Shown: positions 1-4,179 of the stretch, piece after piece
Layout: every line of letters starts with the position of its first letter
Numbering within the stretch: the first letter of the stretch is position 1
Assembly (NCBI GenBank): GCA_001604435.1
Contig: LVBO01000017.1
Coordinates: forward strand, 1-5,841
Direction: 5' to 3'
Length of the DNA stretch: 5,841 bases
Origin: Synergistales bacterium Syner_01
GTDB lineage: Bacteria > Synergistota > Synergistia > Synergistales > Aminobacteriaceae
The notes under the pieces: model-generated
The model's database searches: none
Seen by the model: the letters and a program-made list of their open reading frames with translations, nothing else
Told to the model about the DNA's origin: nothing
Position numbers and translations under genes: made by a program

Positions 1-362
1 AGCCCCGGAGTTTCCGAGAGGGAGAGGATTTCAAGGCCGGTGATCGCGCCGTCGGTATCGATGCCGACGAGCAGGCGGATCGGCCCGGCGTAGCCCGAAG
101 AATCCAGCAGAACGCAGAGTCCGACGGTGCGCTCGTCCGCGACGCCCTCCTCGACGGAGATCACGCCCGGAAGCGGCGTCCCCGTCTCGAACGGGCGGAA
201 AGTTTCGGCGGCGGGGAGCGCCCTCTTGAGCGCCTCGGTCTTCTCCCGCTCCCGGGCGAGGCGGATCGGTTCCGAGGTCAGTTGGTGCGCAAGCCCCACG
301 AGCAGACCGGCGAGCGCCGTGATCAGCAGCAGAATCAGCGCCGAGCGGAGCGTCTTGTCCAC
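1..362 (-). CDS. rnfG: RnfG, FMN-binding subunit of the Rnf complex (partial, N-terminal 120 residues)
   Basis: RnfG is the membrane-anchored subunit of the Rnf ferredoxin:NAD+ oxidoreductase. It carries a covalently bound FMN outside the cytoplasmic membrane and passes electrons within the complex. The reading frame opens with GTG at 362-360, preceded by GGGAGG at 377-372, nine bases upstream. Only 6 bases separate it from the rnfD stop, so the two are cotranscribed. The visible part has a charged start (MDKTLR), one hydrophobic segment at about residues 8-25, and then a soluble region. Residues 90-101 (GYAGPIRLLVGI) and the final ETPGL at 117-121 are hallmarks of the FMN-binding domain family, where the ETPGLG motif precedes the domain's core. 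The leucine codon is cut after two bases at the window edge. The threonine that holds FMN (S-G-A-T type motif) would lie beyond the window and cannot be checked. Identity is well supported by motif and operon position. Confidence 0.93.
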   Translation of the reverse strand, partial: MDKTLRSALILLLITALAGLLVGLAHQLTSEPIRLAREREKTEALKRALPAAETFRPFETGTPLPGVISVEEGVADERTVGLCVLLDSSGYAGPIRLLVGIDTDGAITGLEILSLSETPG

Positions 363-368
363 GGCGCG

Positions 369-1325
369 TCACCTCCCTCCGGCGTCCGCGCCGGTCGCGT
401 TGAGGGCTCCGAAGCGACGCGGTTTGATCACCCTGTCGATCAGCGGCGTCGCGAGGTTCATGATCAGGATGGCGAACGAAACGCCTTCCGGATAGTTGCC
501 GTAAAGGCGTATCGCCGTCGTGACGACGCCGCAGCCGAAAGCGTAGAGAATTCTCCCCTTTACGGTCATCGGCGAGGTGACGTAGTCCGTGGCCATGAAG
601 ATCGCCCCGAGAAAGAGTCCTCCGGTGAAGATCTCGTAGAGCGCGTCGCCGGCGAAGAATCCGGAACGGCCGAGGATCCATGTCAGCAGCGCGGTCGTGC
701 CGATGTAGACGACGGGAATCTCCGGGGTGATCACGCGCCGCCAGAGCAGCCACGCGCCGCCAAGCAGCAGCGCGACGACCGAGGTTTCGCCGAGGCAGCC
801 CGCCACGTTGCCGGTGAACACGTCGAGCAGAGGCGGCAGCACCGGGTCCGCGGAACGCAGTATCGCCAGCGGCGTGGCGGCCGTCACGCCGTCGAGCGTC
901 CAGGTCGTCATCGCGGCGGGCCAGGAGACGAGCAGAAAGGCCCGGGCTGCCAGCGCCGGGTTGACGATGTTCTTGCCGAGGCCGCCGAAAAACTGCTTCG
1001 CGACGATGATCGCGAAGAAAGCGCCGACGACGGCCGTCCAGAAGGGAAGCGTCGGCGGCAGATTCATGGCGAGCAGTACGCCGGTCACGAGCGCGCTGCA
1101 GTCGCCGACCGCGATCGGCTTGCCGAAGGCATGTTGCCACAGAGCCTCCGCCGCGACGCAGGCGACCGCGACGACCGCGATCAGCGCAAGGGCGCGGAGG
1201 CCGAAGAACCACCCCGCCGTGGCGACGGCGGGAACAAGGGCGACGAGCACGTCGGTCATCACGGTCCGGACGGTGAAAGGACCGCGGATGTGCGGCGCCG
1301 AGGAGACCACCAGTTTGCTGTACAT
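369..1325 (-). CDS. rnfD: RnfD, membrane subunit of the Rnf ferredoxin:NAD+ oxidoreductase
   Basis: RnfD is an integral membrane subunit of the Rnf complex with a covalently attached FMN. It belongs to the NqrB/RnfD family and takes part in coupling electron flow between ferredoxin and NAD+ to Na+ or H+ movement. The 318-residue product has about eight or nine hydrophobic segments between residues 25 and 295. Family signatures are GDCSALVTGVLLAMNLPP (74-91), KQFFGGLGKNIVNPALAAR (110-128), the flavinylation site DGVTAATPL (145-153, Thr151 being the probable FMN attachment residue), MATDYVTSP (244-252) and YGNYPEGVSFAILIMN (275-290). The ATG at 1325 lies 5 bases after the rnfC stop. Its AAGGAG site overlaps that stop, 8 bases before the ATG, which suggests tight translational linkage. 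Length is in the usual range of about 310-350. The same frame happens to stay open far upstream through rnfC, but that part has no family features. Confidence 0.96.
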   Translation of the reverse strand: MYSKLVVSSAPHIRGPFTVRTVMTDVLVALVPAVATAGWFFGLRALALIAVVAVACVAAEALWQHAFGKPIAVGDCSALVTGVLLAMNLPPTLPFWTAVVGAFFAIIVAKQFFGGLGKNIVNPALAARAFLLVSWPAAMTTWTLDGVTAATPLAILRSADPVLPPLLDVFTGNVAGCLGETSVVALLLGGAWLLWRRVITPEIPVVYIGTTALLTWILGRSGFFAGDALYEIFTGGLFLGAIFMATDYVTSPMTVKGRILYAFGCGVVTTAIRLYGNYPEGVSFAILIMNLATPLIDRVIKPRRFGALNATGADAGGR

Positions 1326-1330
1326 GAACG

Positions 1331-2665
1331 TCACTCCTTGTTTGCCTTGCGGCGCGCGGCGGCGGTGCGTTTCGCCTCGCGCATGCACTGCATGATATGG
1401 CGGCAGGAGGGACATGTATACGAACACGAGCCGCATTCGATACAGTCCAGACCGCCTTCTTCGATGAAGCCGTCGTAGTCCTCCAGGACGGCCAGTCTGT
1501 TCAGCCGGTAGGCGGAGAGCCCCATGGGACAGACCTCCACGCACCGGCCGCAACGGATGCAGGGCTGCTCCGGCGCGCCGAGGGTCATCGGAACAGTCTG
1601 GGCCAGAATGCCCGAAGTTCCCTTCACTATCGGCACGTCGGTACGGCCGAGCGCGACCCCCATCATGGGGCCTCCGGCGATGATCTTGCCGGGCTGTTCG
1701 GCGAACCCTCCGACCGCCTCCAGCAGATCGGAGACCAGAGTTCCAAGAGGAACCCTGAAGTTCCCGGGATTCGCGACCGCTTCGCCGGTGACCGTGAGTA
1801 CCCGGTCCATCAGCGGACGGCCGCGGATGAGCGCCAGGAAGATGTGGCGCACGGTGGCCACGTTCTGCACCAGACAGCCCACGGATCGGGGAAGCTGCCC
1901 CGAGGGAACCGACCGGCCCGTGATCGCGTAGATAAGCTGCTTCTCCGACCCTTGCGGATACATGACGGGGAGGACGCGGATTTCGAGGTCCGCTCCCGTC
2001 TCGACCGCGGCCGCCCGCATGGCTTCGATCGCCTCGGGCTTGTTCGCCTCCAGTCCGAGGACGAGACGGGCGTCCGGAAAGAAGCGGCGCATCAACGCGG
2101 CTCCCCTGGTGATGTCCTCCGCGTACTCGCGCATGATGCGGTCGTCGCAGGTCAGATAGGGCTCGCACTCCGCCCCGTTGAGAATCACGGTGTCGACCGC
2201 CGGTTCGGGATCGGGGGGAGCGTCCAGCTTGACCGAAGTGGGAAAGCACGCGCCGCCGAGCCCGACGATTCCCGCCGCCGCCACCGCCGCGAGCGCGTCC
2301 TCCCGTGTGAAGGAGAGGATGTTGTCCGGGCGGACGAAGGGGACTTCCCGCGCCTGTCCGTCGCTTTCGATCACGATGGCCATGCTGCGGCCGCCGATGA
2401 TCGGACGCGGCGCGATGTCCTTCACCACGCCGGAAACGCTGGAGTGGATGTTGGCTCCCAGCGAGCCGGGGGAGGGAGACGCGACGATCTGCCCCCGCAG
2501 AACATTCTGCCCCTTCTCCACTTGCGGAAGACACGGCGCGCCGATATGCTGCGACAGAGGAAAGACGAGCGTCTTTCCCGGAGCGAGGGAGACGATGGCC
2601 TTGTCTTTCGTCAGGCCCTTTCCGTCGAAGGGGTGGATTCCCCCTCGAAAAAGTCGTTGTCTCAC
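1331..2665 (-). CDS. rnfC: RnfC, NADH/FMN- and Fe-S-binding subunit of the Rnf complex
   Basis: RnfC is the peripheral cytoplasmic subunit of the Rnf complex and the site of NAD(H) reaction, with FMN and two [4Fe-4S] clusters. From the GTG at 2665 the product is 444 residues, a normal length for short, anaerobe-type RnfC. It begins MRQRLFRGGIHP, like family N termini. The flavin/nucleotide region shows GIVGLGGACFPTSVKL (132-147), NGAECEPYLTCDDR (163-176) and YPQGSEKQLI (236-245). The Fe-S domain has two CxxCxxCxxxCP motifs at 369-380 (Cys 369, 372, 375, 379) and 408-419 (Cys 408, 411, 414, 418). The C terminus is short and basic, without the long alanine/lysine-rich tail of gammaproteobacterial RnfC. 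An in-frame ATG at 2677 directly abuts the AAGGAGG site and is too close for initiation. GTG at 2665 lies 12 bases from it, somewhat long but workable. This is the first gene of the operon, ahead of rnfD and rnfG. Confidence 0.96.
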   Translation of the reverse strand: MRQRLFRGGIHPFDGKGLTKDKAIVSLAPGKTLVFPLSQHIGAPCLPQVEKGQNVLRGQIVASPSPGSLGANIHSSVSGVVKDIAPRPIIGGRSMAIVIESDGQAREVPFVRPDNILSFTREDALAAVAAAGIVGLGGACFPTSVKLDAPPDPEPAVDTVILNGAECEPYLTCDDRIMREYAEDITRGAALMRRFFPDARLVLGLEANKPEAIEAMRAAAVETGADLEIRVLPVMYPQGSEKQLIYAITGRSVPSGQLPRSVGCLVQNVATVRHIFLALIRGRPLMDRVLTVTGEAVANPGNFRVPLGTLVSDLLEAVGGFAEQPGKIIAGGPMMGVALGRTDVPIVKGTSGILAQTVPMTLGAPEQPCIRCGRCVEVCPMGLSAYRLNRLAVLEDYDGFIEEGGLDCIECGSCSYTCPSCRHIMQCMREAKRTAAARRKANKE

Positions 2666-2677
2666 GCTTCGATTCAT

Positions 2678-2684
2678 CCTCCTT
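2678..2684 (-). promoter_or_regulatory. Ribosome binding site of rnfC that decides its start
   Basis: AAGGAGG, a full match to the anti-Shine-Dalgarno sequence, on the minus strand. It sits flush against ATG 2677 (no spacer) and 12 bases before GTG 2665. The zero spacer makes the ATG an unlikely start, so the GTG is preferred. It is preceded by TATATA, which would keep the site unpaired. Confidence 0.75.
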
Positions 2685-2735
2685 ATATATCGAGACACGC
2701 GCGAACATCTTCGAGGCGCGTTCTCGTTCTCTCCG

Positions 2736-2781
2736 TCCCGAAAAAGCCGTCGTTGAGGACGGATACGGCAGACTTTCGGGA
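2736..2781 (-). promoter_or_regulatory. Structured rnf leader with terminator-like hairpin (possible attenuator)
   Basis: In the untranslated leader before rnfC (minus strand) there are nested inverted repeats. The outer pair is TCCCGAAA (2781-2774) with TTTCGGGA (2743-2736), 8 bp and perfect. Inside it, CCGTC (2762-2758) pairs with GACGG (2751-2747) around a six-base loop, and a C plus five T residues (2745-2741) follow, which resembles a small intrinsic terminator. A second inner option pairs GCCGT (2769-2765) with ACGGC (2750-2746). The outer stem uses three of the five T residues, so the leader could switch between forms. No known riboswitch class was recognised. The structure is seen in the sequence, but regulation by it is inference. 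Confidence 0.4.
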
Positions 2782-2814
2782 TATATTGTGAAAATAAGAT
2801 CAAAATCTCTTTCA

Positions 2815-2836
2815 GGGATTATAGCCCGATAATCGT
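2815..2836. promoter_or_regulatory. Inverted repeat over the rnf -10 box, likely operator
   Basis: The plus strand reads GATTAT (2817-2822), six bases, then ATAATC (2829-2834), a perfect 6-bp inverted repeat centred between 2825 and 2826. It covers the rnf -10 box on the minus strand, so a bound protein would block RNA polymerase. As 11-base half-sites it reads GGGATTATAGC and, on the other strand, ACGATTATCGG. Both share the ATTAT/ATTAC core with the repeat at 2918-2939 in the same register. The likely binder is the neighbouring Rrf2 protein (inference). Confidence 0.5.
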
Positions 2837-2846
2837 ACTCTGTCCA
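2818..2846 (-). promoter_or_regulatory. Promoter of the rnf operon
   Basis: On the minus strand, TGGACA (2846-2841, five of six consensus bases) is followed after exactly 17 bases by TATAAT (2823-2818, perfect). Transcription would start near 2811, giving a leader of about 130-145 nt before rnfC. This is the best sigma-70-type promoter in the divergent region for this strand. Its -10 box lies inside an inverted repeat listed separately. Confidence 0.8.
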
Positions 2847-2871
2847 GTGAGTTGAAAGGATTTCGGGCGAA

Positions 2872-2886
2872 CGGAAACTTTTTCCG
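2872..2886. repeat. Short perfect inverted repeat in the divergent promoter region
   Basis: CGGAAA, a CTT spacer, then TTTCCG: six paired bases with a three-base spacer. It abuts the inverted repeat at 2885-2901, sharing the CG at 2885-2886. It lies between the two promoters, upstream of the -35 boxes of both. It could be a protein site or chance in AT-rich DNA. Confidence 0.35.
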
Positions 2887-2901
2887 AAATGGCGCATTTC
2901 G
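2885..2901. promoter_or_regulatory. 17-bp inverted repeat just upstream of the regulator -35 box, possible binding site
   Basis: CGAAATG, three bases (GCG), then CATTTCG: seven perfectly paired bases on each side. It ends four bases before the TTGACA box of the plus-strand promoter, with its centre about 50 bases upstream of the predicted transcription start. That position would suit an activator, or a second repressor site. It does not share the ATTAT core of the two putative operators, so if it is a site, a different protein may bind it. The AAATG/CATTT core faintly recalls NsrR sites of enteric bacteria, but the spacing differs. Confidence 0.4.
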
Positions 2902-2905
2902 CCTC

Positions 2906-2936
2906 TTGACATATTCAGGAATTACGGTACCATAAT
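2906..2936 (+). promoter_or_regulatory. Promoter of the Rrf2 regulator - ferredoxin-like - hcp operon
   Basis: TTGACA (2906-2911) matches the -35 consensus perfectly. The best -10 candidate is CATAAT (2931-2936, five of six) at a long spacing of 19 bases. TACCAT (2928-2933, four of six) at 16 bases is the alternative. The suboptimal -10 fits a promoter that needs an activator or is tightly controlled. Transcription would start near 2943, leaving about 20 bases before the regulator start. Confidence 0.65.
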
Positions 2937-2939
2937 ACC
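2918..2939. promoter_or_regulatory. 22-bp palindrome over the regulator promoter, likely Rrf2 autoregulatory operator
   Basis: The half-sites GGAATTACGGT and ACCATAATACC meet between 2928 and 2929. Nine of eleven base pairs are symmetric (18 of 22 bases equal their reverse complement), with GGTACC at the centre. It fills the spacer between -35 and -10 and covers both -10 candidates, so binding would exclude RNA polymerase. Rrf2-family regulators commonly bind dyad sites of about this length at their own promoters. The repeat is seen directly; assigning it to the Rrf2 protein is inference. Confidence 0.6.
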
Positions 2940-2963
2940 AGAAACGAGAAGGGGGCCGGGACC

Positions 2964-3374
2964 ATGAGCGAGGTGGTTGCTGTGTCCGAGGCGGTGTCTC
3001 TGGCTTTTCACGGAATGGGACTGCTTGCCTCGGGGGAGAGAATGAGCGCGAAAGAGATGGCCGAGGCGGTGAACGTCTCGGAGGCCCACCTCGCCAAGGT
3101 CTTCCAGAGGCTGGTGCGCGAAGGGTTGGTGACCTCCACGCGCGGCCCCAAGGGAGGGTTCGAACTGGCGAAAAGTCCGGACGAGATCACCCTCTTCGAT
3201 ATCTACGTGGTGATCGAGGGGGCTCCCAAGGGGGATTACTGCCTGCTCCACAAGGAGCGGTGCCCGTTCGGAAGGTGCATCTTCGGTTCGCTGCTGGGAA
3301 GTTTAACGAGAGAGTTCGTCGACTACCTGAAAAAAACGACGCTTGGAGCATTACGGAGAGGAGAAGAGAAATGA
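2964..3374 (+). CDS. Rrf2-family transcriptional regulator with Fe-S-type cysteine cluster
   Basis: This is a 136-residue DNA-binding protein of the Rrf2 family (IscR, NsrR, RsrR, CymR), the usual length. The winged helix-turn-helix covers about residues 10-70, with recognition segment SEAHLAKVFQRLVREGLV (39-56) and the wing motif GPKGGFELA (61-69), a family hallmark. Three cysteines, Cys93, Cys100 and Cys105, sit where IscR and NsrR hold their cluster, so an Fe-S cofactor is likely. Glu9 aligns roughly with the acidic N-terminal ligand of NsrR (Asp8) and could be the fourth ligand (inference). The ATG at 2964 has AAGGGGG eight bases upstream. The stop overlaps the next gene's ATG. A palindrome over its promoter suggests autoregulation. 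Lying next to hcp, a classic NsrR target in proteobacteria, it may sense nitric oxide or Fe-S/redox state. The family is certain; the signal is not, and no specific gene name is justified. Confidence 0.93.
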   Translation: MSEVVAVSEAVSLAFHGMGLLASGERMSAKEMAEAVNVSEAHLAKVFQRLVREGLVTSTRGPKGGFELAKSPDEITLFDIYVVIEGAPKGDYCLLHKERCPFGRCIFGSLLGSLTREFVDYLKKTTLGALRRGEEK

Positions 3375-4150
3375 GTAAAGTACTGCGGAAGATTATCACG
3401 ATCGACGAGGACAAGTGCGACGGTTGCGGCATCTGCGCCGAGGCCTGCCACGAGGGCGCCATCCGGATCATCGACGGCAAGGCGAAACTGGTGAGCGAGA
3501 CCTACTGCGACGGTCTGGGCGACTGCATCGGCGAGTGCCCGCGGGGCGCGATCAGCTTCGAAACCAGGGAGGCCGCTCCCTACGACGAGGAGGCCGTGAA
3601 GCGCCACATGGCGGCGAAGGCCGCCCACAAAGCGCCCGCCGGTCCCCTCCCCTGCGGCTGCCCCGGCACGGCGGCCCGCGATCTGCGGAAAACACAGTCC
3701 GCGACCCCGCAGACGCGCTCCGAAGCGCCGTCCGCGCCGCTTCGGTCGAAACTCGTCAACTGGCCGGTGCAGATACGCCTCGTGCCGGAGACCGCGCCCT
3801 GGCTGCACAAGGCCGAACTCGTGGTCGCCGCCGACTGCACGCCGTTCGCCTTCCCGGACTTCCACGGAACCTTCCTCGCCGGGGGCGACAAAGTCTGTCT
3901 CATCGGCTGCCCCAAGCTCGACGACGCGCAGAGCTACGTCGAAAAGCTCACGCGGATCATCTCGTTCAACGAGACCCCCGCGATCACCGTGGTGCGCATG
4001 GAAGTCCCCTGCTGCGGCGGGATGACGCGCATTTTGGAGGCGGCATGCGAGGCCTCGGAGAGGAACATATCGCTGAAAATTGTGACGATAGGCGTGCGAG
4101 GGGATATAATAGATAAAGAGACGATTCGTTTTTCTCACAAGAAGCAGTAA
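3371..4150 (+). CDS. Ferredoxin-like Fe-S protein with cysteine-rich C-terminal domain, possible Hcp partner
   Basis: The 259-residue soluble protein starts at the ATG overlapping the regulator stop (ATGA), with AGGAG seven bases upstream; the two are probably translationally coupled. Residues 1-65 form a ferredoxin domain: CDGCGICAEAC (Cys 16, 19, 22, 26), then YCDGLGDCIGECP (Cys 46, 52, 56). The second motif has leucine at the usual second cysteine position (49), so one cluster is standard and the other incomplete or differently ligated. PCGCPG (94-99) and a Pro/Ala/Ser/Thr-rich linker (about 108-126) lead to a C-terminal domain with AADC (153-156), CLIGCPKLDD (176-185) and MEVPCCGGM (210-218). 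Fifteen cysteines in all. I recognise the architecture as a conserved uncharacterised family of anaerobes, often seen near Hcp. A role as electron carrier to Hcp, replacing the Hcr reductase of enteric bacteria, is inference. The last 25 codons are AT-rich with several ATA codons and hide a promoter. Confidence 0.88.
   Translation: MSKVLRKIITIDEDKCDGCGICAEACHEGAIRIIDGKAKLVSETYCDGLGDCIGECPRGAISFETREAAPYDEEAVKRHMAAKAAHKAPAGPLPCGCPGTAARDLRKTQSATPQTRSEAPSAPLRSKLVNWPVQIRLVPETAPWLHKAELVVAADCTPFAFPDFHGTFLAGGDKVCLIGCPKLDDAQSYVEKLTRIISFNETPAITVVRMEVPCCGGMTRILEAACEASERNISLKIVTIGVRGDIIDKETIRFSHKKQ
4082..4110 (+). promoter_or_regulatory. Internal promoter for hcp within the end of the ferredoxin-like gene
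   Basis: GTGACG (4082-4087, four of six -35 bases) is followed after exactly 17 bases by a perfect TATAAT (4105-4110). Transcription would start near 4117, about 60 bases before the hcp ATG. The -10 box is created by rare consecutive ATA codons in a gene otherwise rich in GC-ending codons, which suggests it is selected. It would let hcp be made independently of the regulator gene. No clear copy of the ATTAT-core palindrome is seen here. Confidence 0.55.
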
Positions 4151-4179
4151 AAAACCATTTTCGAGGAGGAGATTTCTCA

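Noticed and set aside
2580..2709. Upstream ATG at about 2709 (MFARVSIYKEDE...) as a small leader peptide
   Set aside because: It has no good ribosome binding site and no nearby stop, and it simply reads on through rnfC in another frame.
282..2791. Plus-strand open frames opposite rnfD and rnfC (282-1478 and 1397-2791)
   Set aside because: They are antisense to well-supported Rnf genes, rich in Arg, Asp, Gly and His as expected from mirrored GC-rich codons, and have no recognisable domain.
2668..2803. N-terminal extension of RnfC from TTG 2803
   Set aside because: It begins within about 8 bases of the predicted transcription start, has no ribosome binding site, runs through the leader hairpins, and adds residues that family members lack.
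2786..2805. Rex-like site (TTGTGA ... TCAAAA) just downstream of the rnf start site
   Set aside because: The left half fits the Rex consensus, but the right half has a mismatch and the spacer is 8 rather than 6 bases. Too weak to call, though a redox repressor of rnf would make sense.
1326..2912. Long minus-strand open frame continuous with rnfD, running through the whole of rnfC in another frame
   Set aside because: Only the part from ATG 1325 has RnfD features. Upstream it is an arginine/glycine-rich shadow of rnfC in GC-rich DNA and shows no family motif.
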